Positions 1 through 10,742 of a stretch of 64,000 nt of DNA are shown here, piece after piece. The stretch lies in NCBI GenBank assembly GCA_037953625.1, contig CM075650.1:122929706-122993705 (forward strand), in the 5' to 3' direction. The translations under genes were made by a program, and so were the position numbers. Under the pieces are notes generated by a model. It made no database searches, was not told the origin of the DNA, and saw only the letters and a program-made list of their open reading frames with translations. Position 1 is the stretch's first letter, and each line of letters begins with the position of its first letter. This stretch comes from Crotalaria pallida. Lineage: Eukaryota; Streptophyta; Magnoliopsida; Fabales; Fabaceae.

Positions 1-2
1 AA

Positions 3-3000
3 GGGCACTATTCTCGTGAATGCAAGGAGCCGATAAAGAAAGAGGGAGTAAGCAGACCCGCTGTTGCTGGAAAAGTGTTTTCTTTGAGTGGAATGGAATT
101 AACCCCATCATCTGGCCTAATCCAAGGTATCTATTTTCTTAATGCCCAACCCTGTGTTGTTATGTTTGATTCCGGAGCCACACACTCTTTCGTGTCTTAT
201 GAGTGTGTAAATCGCTTAAAGTTAGTAGTATCTGAGTCACCCTATCATCTAAAGCTTGAAACCCCCACCAACAACCCTTGTGTTGTTTCTAAGGTTTGCA
301 AAGATTGTAAGATAATGGTCCTAAACCATATATCCTCAGTAGATTTGATCTGTTTACCCATGCTTAAGATATATGTGATCCTAGGAATGGATTGGTTGCA
401 TCGAAATCAAGTTATCTTAGACTGTGAGGAAAAGACGATCCAGTTCCGAAACCATGAATCCTTAAGTTTTGAACCCCAAGGGTATGTTTGTCTATTATCC
501 TCAATTGTGGAAGAGAAGAAGGAAGTGGAGATTGAGGATATTCTGGTGGTTAGAGACTTTCCGGAAGTGTTTCCAGAAGAAATTCCAGGATTACCGCCAA
601 AGCGTGAGATTGAGTTTGGAATCGATCTCGTACCTGGAACCGGACCTATCTCGATTGCTCCGTATAGGATGGCACCACCGGAGATGGCTGAGATGAAGAA
701 ACAGATTGAAGAATTGCTGCAGAAGCAAATGATAAGGCCGAGTGTTTCGCCCTGGGGAGCCCCGTTGTTGTTTGTTAAGAAGAAGGACGGTAGCATGAGA
801 ATGTGTGTGGACTATCGTCAGCTGAATAAGGTCACGATCAAGAACAAGTATCCTTTGCCAAGGATTGACGACCTTATGGATCAAGTTCGAGGAGCTTCAG
901 TGTTTTCTAAGATCGATCTAAGGTCGGGATATCATCAAATTCGAATTCGGGATGAAGACATTCCGAAGACAGCTTTTCGATCAAGATATGGTCATTATGA
1001 GTATGTGGTTATGCCGTTTGGGCTAACGAATGCTCCTGCTATCTTCATGGATTATATGAACCGGATTTTCAGACCTTATTTGGATTCGTTCGTGGTGGTA
1101 TTCATCGATGATATTCTTATCTATTCCAAGAGTCCTGAGGATCATGCTGAACATCTCAAGATTGTGTTGGGGATCTTGAAGGAGAAGCAGTTGTATGCCA
1201 AACTTGCTAAGTGTGAGTTTTGGTTGGACAAGGTGAACTTTTTGGGACATGTTATCACCAAGGAAGGCATTGCTGTAGATCCAGCTAAAGTTGGAGCTGT
1301 GCTGAAGTGGGAACAGCCAAAGACTGTGACCGAGGTCCGTAGTTTCTTGGGTTTAGCTGGATACTATCGGAGGTTTATTGAAGGTTTTTCGAAGATTGCC
1401 TTACCATTGACTAAGTTGACTTGTAAAGATCAACCTTTCTTGTGGGATCATAAGTGTGAGGAAAGTTTTCAGTTGTTAAAGGAGAAGTTGACGTCCTCAC
1501 CAGTGTTGGTGTTGCCTGACCCACATAGAAGCTTCGATGTTTATTGTGATGCTTCGAGGCAAGGACTTGGATGCGTTTTAATGCAAGATAGAAAAGTGGT
1601 AGCATACGCATCCAGGCAGTTGAAAGTGCATGAGGTCAACTATCCGACGCATGATTTAGAGCTTACTGCTATTGTCTTCGCTCTGAAGATTTGGAGACAC
1701 TACCTCTATGGCACTACCTTCAAGGTATTTAGTGACCATAAGAGTTTGAGGTACCTGTTTGACCAAAAAGAGTTGAATATGAGGCAAAGGCGTTGGATGG
1801 AGTTTATTAAGGATTATGATTTCGAGCTCCAGTACCATCCCGGTAAAGCAAATGTAGTAGCTGATGCTTTAAGCCGGAAGACTCTCCATATAAGCTCAAT
1901 GATGATCAAGGAATTTTCTCTAATCGAGAAGTTTCGTGATCTAAGTATGACGATGCAAGTGGAAAGAGAATGCATTATGCTTGGTAAGTTGCAAATTACC
2001 AATGAATTCCTGATTCAAGTTCGGGAATCTCAGCAGATAGATGAAGAACTGCAAGAGAAGAGAAGGCTTATGTTGGAAGGGAAGGAACCAAACTTCCAGG
2101 TTGGAAGTGATGGAATTCTCCGATTCAAAGATCGGATTTGTATTCCAAAAGATCTAGAGATAAGAAGACTGATCCTAGACGAAGCGCATAAAAGTCGGAT
2201 GAGTATTCATCCAGGATCAACCAAAATGTATCAAGATTTGAAGAAGCTGTTTTGGTGGTCTGGGTTAAAGAAAGATGTTGCTTCGTATGTTGCTTCTTGT
2301 CTGATTTGTCAGAAGGCGAAAGCTGAGTATAAGAAGCCAGGCGGTGAATTGCAACCCTTGGATATCCCTGTGTGGAAATGGGATAGCATATCAATGGATT
2401 TTGTGTCTGGATTACCAAGGACTATTGGAGGGCATGATGCAATTTGGGTAATTGTTGATAGATTGACTAAGTCGGCGCATTTCATTCCAGTTAATATGCG
2501 CTATCGCATGGATAAGTTTGCTGAATTGTACATCAAGGAAATCGTTCGTCTGCATGGTATACCTTCAAGTATTGTTTCGGATCGAGATCCGAGATTTACT
2601 TCGAAGTTTTGGAAGGGTTTGCAGCAGTCTCTGGGATCAAAGTTGAGAATGAGTTCTGCTTATCACCCCCAGACTGATGGTCAGTCGGAAAGGACTATCC
2701 AGTCTCTTGAGGATTTGCTAAGAGCATGTGTGTTAGAAAGTCAGGAAGGTTGGGATAAACTCTTGTCTCTGATAGAGTTTACCTACAATAACAGTTATCA
2801 CACCAGTATTGGAATGGCACCGTTCGAAGCTTTGTACGGAAGGAAGTGCCAAACTCCCCTATGTTGGTTCCAAGTGGGGGAGCAAACAATTATTGGACCT
2901 GAGCTTGTTCAGGAAACTTCTGAGAAGATTCAGATGATCAGAGAAAAGATGAAGACAGCGCAAAGCCGACAGAAAAGTTATGCGGATAAAAGGAGAAGAC

Positions 3001-3440
3001 CCTTGGAGTTTGGAGAGGGCGATCATGTTTTTATTCGTGTAAGACCGACAACTGGTGTTGGGAGAGCTTTGAAGACAAAGAAGTTGTCAGCAAGGTTTAT
3101 TGGTCCTTATCAGATACTCAAGCGTATCGGGTCTGTAGCTTATCAGCTCGCTTTGCCTCCGTCTTTGTCCAATCTTCATGATGTGTTTCATGTTTCGCAA
3201 TTGCGGAAATTTGTACCAGATCCCGATTCAGTAATTGAAGTTCAACCTGATGATGTGGCTTTGAGAGAGAATCTCACTTTTGTGACAATCCCTGTCAGAA
3301 TTGAAGATCGAAGAATGAAGCAGTTGTGGGGAAAAGAAATTCCTTTAGTCAAAGTTATTTGGGAAAATGCTGATGTATCAGAAGCAACTTGGGAATTAGA
3401 AGATAAGATGAGAAAAGATTATCCTGAGTTGTTTCTGTAA
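3..3440 (+). CDS. Tekay-type Ty3/Gypsy polyprotein, 5' part outside the window
   Basis: The frame is open from base 3 to the stop at 3438-3440 with no internal stop, so the start lies upstream of the window. It begins inside a gag zinc knuckle (GHYSREC). It continues through an aspartic protease (DSGATHSF), reverse transcriptase (CVDYRQLN, MPFGLTNAP, catalytic FIDDILIYS), RNase H (YCDASRQGLG) and integrase. The integrase has an HHCC-type region ending CLICQKAK and a complete D-D35-E triad: the second Asp is in SDRDPRF and the Glu in DGQSER, exactly 35 residues apart. The C-terminus (ATWE..., YPELFL) resembles the chromodomain of the Tekay/Del chromovirus lineage. Intact catalytic residues suggest a fairly young copy. 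Clade assignment is by motif recognition. Confidence 0.93.
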   Translation, partial: GHYSRECKEPIKKEGVSRPAVAGKVFSLSGMELTPSSGLIQGIYFLNAQPCVVMFDSGATHSFVSYECVNRLKLVVSESPYHLKLETPTNNPCVVSKVCKDCKIMVLNHISSVDLICLPMLKIYVILGMDWLHRNQVILDCEEKTIQFRNHESLSFEPQGYVCLLSSIVEEKKEVEIEDILVVRDFPEVFPEEIPGLPPKREIEFGIDLVPGTGPISIAPYRMAPPEMAEMKKQIEELLQKQMIRPSVSPWGAPLLFVKKKDGSMRMCVDYRQLNKVTIKNKYPLPRIDDLMDQVRGASVFSKIDLRSGYHQIRIRDEDIPKTAFRSRYGHYEYVVMPFGLTNAPAIFMDYMNRIFRPYLDSFVVVFIDDILIYSKSPEDHAEHLKIVLGILKEKQLYAKLAKCEFWLDKVNFLGHVITKEGIAVDPAKVGAVLKWEQPKTVTEVRSFLGLAGYYRRFIEGFSKIALPLTKLTCKDQPFLWDHKCEESFQLLKEKLTSSPVLVLPDPHRSFDVYCDASRQGLGCVLMQDRKVVAYASRQLKVHEVNYPTHDLELTAIVFALKIWRHYLYGTTFKVFSDHKSLRYLFDQKELNMRQRRWMEFIKDYDFELQYHPGKANVVADALSRKTLHISSMMIKEFSLIEKFRDLSMTMQVERECIMLGKLQITNEFLIQVRESQQIDEELQEKRRLMLEGKEPNFQVGSDGILRFKDRICIPKDLEIRRLILDEAHKSRMSIHPGSTKMYQDLKKLFWWSGLKKDVASYVASCLICQKAKAEYKKPGGELQPLDIPVWKWDSISMDFVSGLPRTIGGHDAIWVIVDRLTKSAHFIPVNMRYRMDKFAELYIKEIVRLHGIPSSIVSDRDPRFTSKFWKGLQQSLGSKLRMSSAYHPQTDGQSERTIQSLEDLLRACVLESQEGWDKLLSLIEFTYNNSYHTSIGMAPFEALYGRKCQTPLCWFQVGEQTIIGPELVQETSEKIQMIREKMKTAQSRQKSYADKRRRPLEFGEGDHVFIRVRPTTGVGRALKTKKLSARFIGPYQILKRIGSVAYQLALPPSLSNLHDVFHVSQLRKFVPDPDSVIEVQPDDVALRENLTFVTIPVRIEDRRMKQLWGKEIPLVKVIWENADVSEATWELEDKMRKDYPELFL

Positions 3441-3443
3441 GCG

Positions 3444-3481
3444 GAATTTCGAGGACGAAATTCTTGTAAGTGGGGGAGAAA
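3444..3481 (+). promoter_or_regulatory. Polypurine tract with upstream hairpin
   Basis: The purine run at 3469-3480 (GTGGGGGAGAA) directly precedes the LTR start and is the expected plus-strand primer. Just upstream, GAATTTCG (3444-3451) and CGAAATTC (3456-3463) form a perfect 8-bp stem around AGGA. The same arrangement occurs in the two other Tekay-type elements of this window. Confidence 0.85.
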
Positions 3482-3900
3482 TGTAATATCCCAATTTTTG
3501 TTCCCAAGTAAATAAAAGGAATATTTAAATAAAACTAATTATATGGAATTAGTTAGTTTTATTTATTAATTTATTGTTATATTAAAAGAATTATCCAAGG
3601 AAAAATAAGAGAAAATAATTTGGGTTCTAAAAATAAGGATTTTTGCAGTTTAGTCCTTGGAAAGGACCTAAGAGGTAATATTGGAAAGATATTTGGAGGG
3701 AAAGTGAATAAAATAATAATTTTTGAAAATCTGAGTGCGTTACTCGAGTAGCCCGATCAATTTACTCGAGTAACAGTGGTGCTGAAGCTGAAGATAGTGC
3801 GTTTGATGATTCAACAAGTTGAGTAATTCAAATTTTAACACCTAGCACCGACTGGGATTATGGAAAACACGTGTTTGTGTGCATGGTAGTCATCGTTGGC

Positions 3901-3907
3901 TATAAAT
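3901..3907 (+). promoter_or_regulatory. TATA box of the LTR promoter
   Basis: GGCTATAAATTC lies about 420 bp into the LTR and is followed by a pyrimidine-rich leader, the usual position for an LTR promoter. A palindrome pair (3739-3774) lies about 130 bp upstream. The transcription start is inferred. Confidence 0.5.
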
Positions 3908-4827
3908 TCATGAATTTGGTTGAGGAAATTGGTGGAAATAAAGAAAAAGGAAGTGAAACTCTGCTGAAATTTGGTTTGAACCCTCTCTGTTCTTCCTCTT
4001 CGTTTTTAATCCCTACCCATACTCAGTTGATGAGCTTGATACCTTCTTCAAGCTTGTCACAAGACCTTTAATTTGAGACAAGAATCGTGTGTTTTGGTGG
4101 CTGGAGCAAGGAGAACGAATTGCTTGAAGTTGGACTCTTGAAACTGAAGTTGGGAAATTTCAGTGGTAAGGAGCTAAGTTGGAGGCTTCGATTTAGGTAT
4201 GTAGAGGACTCCAAATCGTGCCATTTTGATTTCTATTTAGAGTTTGCAATGTCTAGTTTCCTTATTGACCAAATTTGCTCATTTTCATGCACATTTGGTT
4301 TGTCAATTCATCAACCGAACTTGCTCTGCTGAACCTGTTTTGGAACCGAAAACAGAGCATTTGGAGTTGGTGGATTCTGTGAGCTTCTTTGCTGCCTTTG
4401 CATTCAAAAAGCTTCATTGAGGTAAGGGAGAAGCTTTACTAATGCTAGAATAGATTGAGGAATTGATTTGAATATTGGTTGAACGACCATGAGGTTCAAA
4501 GGGCACTAGGTTAGGGGACAATGGCTTGGAGGCCAATTTGATCTTAAAACTGAATTGGAACATGTTAGATTTTGATATCTAAAGCTAAATGAACCTTCAA
4601 TTTGATCTGAAATTGGGTAATTAAGGAATTGGTATGTGAGGTTGTGTTTTAGGTCAAAATTGGGGGAAATTGTTATGATTCTGTGATTTTGGTGTTAATG
4701 CTTGAAATTGATGCTATGAACAAGTTTAATGTAATGTATTTAAGTTGGTTTGAAGCTTAACTTTGGTAAAAATTGGATTGGCATGAGTTTGACATATAAA
4801 AACCAGTTCAGCAGTGTTTTACTGCAT

Positions 4828-5165
4828 AATTTACTCGAGTAATTCGAGCTGTCACTCGAGTAATGTGTGAAAATTCTGATTTATCTGATGAGTGTAAGAG
4901 GATTACTCGATTAATCTGAAGTATTAATCGAGTAACACCTTAAAACTTTGAATAATTTGAAATATATGCAGTACTACTCGAGTAATAGATATGTTAATCG
5001 AGTAATGCGAAAGGTGCAAAAATATTACTCGAGTAATTCGAGCTGTCACTCGAGTAATGCGAAAGGTGCAAAAATATTACTCGAGTAATTCGAGCTGTCA
5101 CTCGAGTAATGCGAAAGGTGCAAAAATATTACTCGAGTAATCTAATGCAATACTCGATTAATAGA
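4828..5165 (+). repeat. Palindrome array TTACTCGAGTAA with tandem ~50-bp units
   Basis: At least nine ACTCGAGT or ATCGAGT sites lie in 340 bp. From about 5008 to 5140 a ~52-bp unit containing two sites (spacer TTCGAGCTGTC) is repeated in tandem. At 4903-4935 two individually imperfect sites are exact reverse complements (13-bp arms, 7-nt loop), so pairing between sites is kept even where one site alone is no longer a palindrome. Confidence 0.85.
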
Positions 5166-5914
5166 CTCTGTTAATCTATTAGTGACTGAATTGTTGTAAA
5201 AGAATCAGAATTTAATGAGGTGATGGATTAGCAAAGGGTTTGAATCAATTTAATTACTGAACTAGAAATTAATGGAAGTCAGTGTATGTTAAATGAAGTT
5301 TAATTATGCCAAGTCCCAGCTTCGAACAACTTAAATGACATTGAATAGTATGGGTAGTCAAAGCCATGCATAGCATCTGCATTATTTGGATTCCCACATG
5401 TGTGGAGACACGTCCAAGAGGCGTGGGCATATCCTTTCGGTTGAACTCGAGGGACCTGGGTGTCTGCTCCAAAGGGTTCACAGGGGAGTGTCGGTGACCG
5501 GGGTTGCACCTTCTGTTTCCGGAAATACACACGTGCGTGTGGGCATGTCATTTGGTGCCGGACTCGATGAGGCGTAGTCCTACGGGATACGTCGGCAACA
5601 TTTCTAAGAGCTCTAGAGGTGTTGATTTATTTGCGGGCCGAGTTCGATGAGATACTCCGTATGGGTATCGGGCATGTTTATTTTAAGGTGCCACGGAAGC
5701 CTATTTGTTGTGGTTGGCCAACAATCATGCATTGATAAGATTAGATACATCATGACTGCATATGCTATTGATTTATAGTTAAGTCTTGATGTTGGTGTTT
5801 AACATGGATGATGAATTGTTAATTGTATGAGATACAGTATTAATTGATTAAAACTGTACCCTGTCTATTTTATTATGTGTTAGTATTTGCTAACTCCCTA
5901 TGCCCTTGCAGGTG

Positions 5915-6367
5915 ATGGCTCGTTACCTGACATACGTGGAGTTACGCCCGCTCCGTAGAGGAGTGTGGGACTACGAGGAGCACCGAGCGGTGTTCGAGGG
6001 TGAGGTTGACGTGATTTTTCGTCATCCTAACCCCTTTGCTTGAGTGCGACCTCGTAGGCTTCGCATCCCCATGATCTACATACTGCACATTCCACCAGCT
6101 TACACTTATCGTTTTGGTTCTCCACCCCCACATCATGGACGTCGTTTTTATAACCTACGTGTCCGACGCCCTGCCACCCGTACACGTCCCTCTACTTCTG
6201 ATGAGGCTACTGCTACGGCCACTCCTCGTCCTGGTTCGGCCACCAGGGTACGCTTTGCACCTTCTCCGGAGCCAGTACGTCGCGTTGCTACCCCGGTGGT
6301 GTCGGACGAGGAGGAGGAGGAGGACCCCGTAGAGGACGTGGATGGGCCAGCGGCGGACAATCAGTGA
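5915..6367 (+). pseudogene. Possible LTR-encoded ORF with one internal stop
   Basis: An ATG at 5915 directly follows a splice-acceptor-like CCCTTGCAG. The frame runs 150 codons to a TGA at 6365-6367, broken only by a TGA at 6042-6044. The predicted product is basic and Pro/Arg-rich in the middle and ends in an acidic run (DEEEEEDP). The stretch is more GC-rich than its surroundings. I recognise no domain. It could be a spliced LTR-derived reading frame or a chance opening in GC-rich leader sequence. Confidence 0.3.
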
Positions 6368-6934
6368 TGTGGTGTTTTTGTTTTGATAGTATGTGCAGTA
6401 TGGGGACCATGTTAGGATGTGGTCCTTAGCTTTTGGATGACCAGGGATCAGACATCAGCGTGGGTGGATCATGGCTCAGCTCTCGAAGACTCTTTTATTT
6501 TGATTTGTGTTATATTGTATATAGTTGAGAGGGTCTATGAGAGCTGTTATTTTATATCTGCTAGTCTGTATCCTTATATTTTGCTACCTCGACTTTTATC
6601 TCTGATACTTGGGTACCTGAGTGTTTATATATATATGGGCTACGGTTGTATAGTTATTATGATCCTTAAAATTATTTCAATTACAACTGCAGTAATCATT
6701 TTGAAAATCGTTTCCGCTGAAAGTACAAACAGGTACTCAACCGTTCATTTTTGAAAGAAATGTGTTTTCGAATCAAAACTTTCGGATATGGAACTTGGTG
6801 TATAGAAAGAAAAAGTTTTTCCATAAAGTTCCTATACGAATAACATTTATTATATATTCCAGCTTTCTTTATTTAATATAAATAAAGCTATATCTTGAGA
6901 ATGTCTCATAATTTGTTAATATACATCGAGTGTC

Positions 6935-7320
6935 CACATATGGTCGTTGACTATTAGATAAAAATAATACAAATGAATGGTGGATGATGAATTGATGGTG
7001 TAAAAATATTTACACTGTCAGTGCATACCATTAATCTCATTTTTTAATTATCTATGCGATAATTTTTTTTAGAGTTATTTATTTTTAAAAAATCATAAAT
7101 TTTTATAATTAACATATTTATACAAAACACATAAGGATATTTTTGTCTACAATAAACTGTTATGCTATGTTAATTTGTTCCATATGAAAAATCACATTTC
7201 TCATATTATATTTTTTAATTATCTATGCTAAAAGTTTTTTAATATTTTTTTTAAAATATCATAAATTTTTATAACATATTTCTACAAAACAAATAAGGAT
7301 ATTTTTGTCTACAATAATAT
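6935..7320. repeat. MITE fragment followed by a ~169-bp tandem duplication
   Basis: Bases 6945-7030 match one arm of the inverted-repeat element at 28,102-28,264 (shared stretch around ATGGTGGATGATGAATTGATG). From 7042 an AT-rich block starting TTTTTAATTATCTATGC and ending with GGATATTTTTGTCTACAATA is repeated once at 7211 with divergence. No coding sequence is visible. Confidence 0.6.
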
Positions 7321-8106
7321 GTAAATATTTGATATATTTTTTCAAAACTATACATAAGATTAATTGAGTAGATAAAGGTTTTTGTGGAAAAAAAAATAAT
7401 TAATATCATTGAAAATTAGAAATGAAGCTAATATTAAAGACAAAAAATAAAAAAATATTAGAAAAAGACTTATATAGGTTCACTCTTTTTTATTGAAGGT
7501 TTTTTTTTTTTAAAACATCTCTCGATGTTAAGATATTCATATTTGATAAGTTTGTATCGAGAATTAATACATTTATAAAATTTAGGCAAAATTATTAGCT
7601 TAATTCTTTAAGTCATTTTTAAGTTACAAATCAGTTTCTTAAGGTTTTTTTTTTTGTTTCAAATAAGTTTCGTATGTTGTTTCTAGGGGTGTAACGGGTC
7701 GGGTTGAGTTGTTTTTAAAGTGGTTTAGCACTCGATCCAATCAAAATAAATTGGGTTGGGTTATTTTATATTTGAGTGTCAAAACCACCCAACCCAACCG
7801 TAGAAATTCTGGTTGGGTTGTTCGGGTGATTGGTTCATATATCTTGATTTCTATAAAGTAAAAAAAATCTAAATAAATATAAAAATAAAAATGAAAATAA
7901 AAAAATATATAAATAAATAAATAATTGAATATTGTCCAAATCAACCAAATTACTTAATTGAGATCTAAATTATCTATAAACAATATAATTACACAATTTA
8001 GCGTTAAGTCATGAAAATTAAACATAACATATATTAGTAATAAATAAATAATATTTAAATCAACGGGTTGGGTTAATTGGTTTTTAAGATAATAAAGTGG
8101 AGCACA
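7321..8106. other. AT-rich intergenic DNA with hAT-like MITE remnant
   Basis: From about 7684 the sequence reads TAGGGGTGTAACGGGTCGG, followed by several copies of GGGTTGGGTT and an inverted CCCAACCCAACC. This is typical of degenerate plant hAT-type miniature elements. The distal terminus is missing, probably cut by the Copia insertion at 8107. Bases 7321-7683 are AT-rich with nothing recognisable. Confidence 0.4.
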
Positions 8107-9603
8107 TGTGCATGATGCTTGATTTTGATGAAGACAACAATGCATAAAGAACAAAAGCAAGAATTATTCAAAAGAGAAGATAAAGAGAAGATTGAACAAA
8201 TGAGAGAATCAACTAAACTCAAGCAAGAAAGCTCGAAGTGTCAATATTTTATAGAGTTATTCTATTTTTTGTGTTGAGTCCTTAGTTTGTTGGGTAGAAT
8301 TTAAAGTTGGGTAGTGAATCTCAATTAAGTTAATTTTGATCAAATTAATCTTGAGTTTTTCACTTAACCAAATCAATTTTTAAATTGATGCATTGATTTT
8401 TTCAAAACAATTTTAAATATGTGGAAATGCATCAATATGCGACATAAAGATGTTTATAAAGGTATAAATAAGTATTACAATGAGTACCAAGTTTTTATAA
8501 ATGTTATTGGCTGAGTTCTCTAACTGAACTGTAACCCGATAACCGGTTAGATATACCGCTGAATGGTTAGACACTGTTATGTCAATTAGAAAAATCAATT
8601 TTGTGTTTTCATTTGCTTATGGGTGTTATGTATAAACCTTCATTTACACCTTATGACATATATGAAATATATTTTACACGTTTTACACATATAACAAGCC
8701 ACACACATTCTCTCAAAGTAGAAAAGATCAAAAGCTGTTATTTTCATATTTCTTGGTATCTTTTCTACAAAGTTAGAATCTCAAAATCAATTTGTTGAAG
8801 TGTTCTTGATTGAGATTCAAGAGTTCAGTGCTTATTGAGTTGTATTCTTTGCAAGTAGAGGCAAACAATTGTACAACAACAACTAGAAGAATTATTCTTG
8901 GTGTGAGGCATCACCAATAACAAAAGAGGCTAGGTGGTGAGATACCCACTTAATGAGAGAAAAAGCTAAAAGGTTCTTAGTCTTGAAAGAGATTCTTTCA
9001 AGTTGAGGATTAGAAGATCAAGATGTTTACAAGGATAAAGGTGAGGTATCTCTTGAAAGGCTATCAAGTGAGGGATCTTGAAGAGCAAGTCTTGCAACAA
9101 AGGATTTCTAATTCATAGGGAAGAAAATATCTCTATTGTGATAGATGGGACTGGATGTAGCTCTCAAGTGGATGAGAGTAAACCAATATAAAATTCCTTG
9201 CGCAGTATCTTTTACCTTAACTCTTTAATTTCTGCCATTTCGATTGATTTTACCGAAAACCCTAAAATCAAGATTTTCACTCTAATCGAATCAATAAGTG
9301 ATTAATTGAATCAATTGGTTTGTGCAAAACATTTTTCAGACATTTGGGTTACTGATTTTAATCTGGGTTTAAGCCAATTTTTATAATCAACGTGCTCTTG
9401 AATTATTTTGCAATTTTGAATTGATTCTGTACAGATCCTAACCGGTTAAAGGTTCTTGTAACCGATTAGATACTGTAAGTTTTTCAAGAAAATTCAGTTT
9501 TAATCACTTTCAATTTGATTAACGCGAAAATTGTTCAGGGTTCCTTCAACACCTATTCAACCCCCCTTCTAGGTGTTCATACTATACCACTTGTATCCCA
9601 ACA
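8107..9603 (+). repeat. 5' LTR of a SIRE-like Copia element
   Basis: Begins TGTGCATGATGCTTG and ends ...TATCCCAACA, immediately before a tRNA-Met-type primer binding site (TGGTATCAAAGC at 9606). The U5 stretch TTCAACCCCCCTTCTAGG is typical of plant Copia LTRs of the SIRE/Maximus group. AACCGGTT-type palindromes lie at 8536-8575 and as a pair at 9440-9470. The 3' LTR was not found, so the start is set by sequence character only. Confidence 0.65.
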
Positions 9604-9676
9604 AGTGGTATCAAAGCTTTGGTCAGATAGATCAAAATTTAAACATTTTTCGGAAAAGATCCTTATTGGTTTACAA

Positions 9677-10742
9677 ATGGCTACTATGAACATGTTCGGT
9701 GGTGAAAGTGCTTCTATAAATAGGCCTCCTATGTTTTCTGGAGAGGGTTATGCTTATTGGAAAATTAGAATGAAAATCTTTATTGATGAAATTGATTATG
9801 AAACTATGAGTCTTTTTGTGCAAAAATTCCGCAAATTCCTCAAGAAGAAGAAAGGCTTGGATAAACAAGAAAGCAAAGAAACTAGATCCTCACACAAAAG
9901 GAACAAGTCCAAAAGAAGGTACAAGAAGAAGAAACATCTCAAGGACCAAAAATCAAAAAGTGCGTATATAGTATGGGATGAACCAGAAAAAGAAAGCATA
10001 TCAAGTTCTTCGGAAGATGAAGAAGTCGCTGCACTTTGTTTAAAAACTCAAATAGATGAAGGAGTAAGCTCAAGTGATGAGTCAAATGAGTAAAGTGTGA
10101 ATAGCAATGTAAGTGACACTAAATCTGAAATTTCTTCTAAGTATGAATTGTTATTATAATGCGTATGAAGAAATGCATGAAGAATTTAAGAAACTAGCAA
10201 AGAAAAATTTAGAAAGGAAAAGGGTCATTTTGAAGCATCAACAAGAGATTTTAGAATTGCAAAAACAAGTTAATGAACTTAATCTTCAAAATGAAACCTT
10301 AGATCTCATTTATGCTAGTTCCTCTTGTGATTGTGCAAGTAAAATGAATGTTATGACTAGTTGTGAAAATTGCAAGTTGCTTGAAAAAGAAAAAGAAATC
10401 TTGAGAAACAAACTTGCAAGCTTCGCAAAGGGTAATAACCAATTGAGCACATTGTTAAATTTTCAAGGAAATAATTCAAACAAGTTAGATTTAGGATATA
10501 CAAATGCAAAGAGAAAGCCAAATAAAAATATTGTTTATTTTTCAAAAATGGACTATTTAAAGGCCCCAACATGTTTCTATCGTGGCACTCATAGATATAC
10601 ATCTAATGTGTGTTATATTAAAATGCATGGTATTCCTAAAGAGAATTTTGTTTGGGTTAAAAAGGGTGTAAATCCCTTAACTAATGAAAATAGACCCAAA
10701 ACCATTTGGGTACCAAAAAAAGCAAAACTTAATATTTTGTAG
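9677..10742 (+). pseudogene. Copia (SIRE-like) gag, frameshifted and internally deleted
   Basis: The ATG at 9677 starts a gag N-terminus (PMFSGEGYAYWKIRMKIF). This jumps directly to a basic Lys-rich segment, which suggests an internal deletion near 9800. The first frame stops at 10,091-10,093 after an acidic Ser-rich stretch. Gag-like sequence resumes in another frame from about 10,150 as a coiled-coil-like segment, then a damaged zinc knuckle (CFYRGTHRYTSNVC, second Cys replaced by Arg) and the conserved end IWVPKKAK. No protease, integrase or RT follows, so the copy is not autonomous. Confidence 0.75.

Larger units (their letters stand above)
3482..6780 (+). repeat. 3' LTR of the Tekay-type element, right end not resolved
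   Basis: Starts TGTAATATCCC right after the polypurine tract. A TATA box (TATAAAT) sits at 3901-3907. Arrays of TTACTCGAGTAA palindromes lie both upstream and downstream of it. The second LTR is outside the window and no clear TG...CA end or target duplication is visible, so the right boundary (about 6.75-6.9 kb) is an estimate; the LTR may be truncated there. Confidence 0.7.

Noticed and set aside
407..884. Antisense frames opposite the Tekay-type pol
   Set aside because: Shadow frames of a strongly coding plus strand with no recognisable domain.
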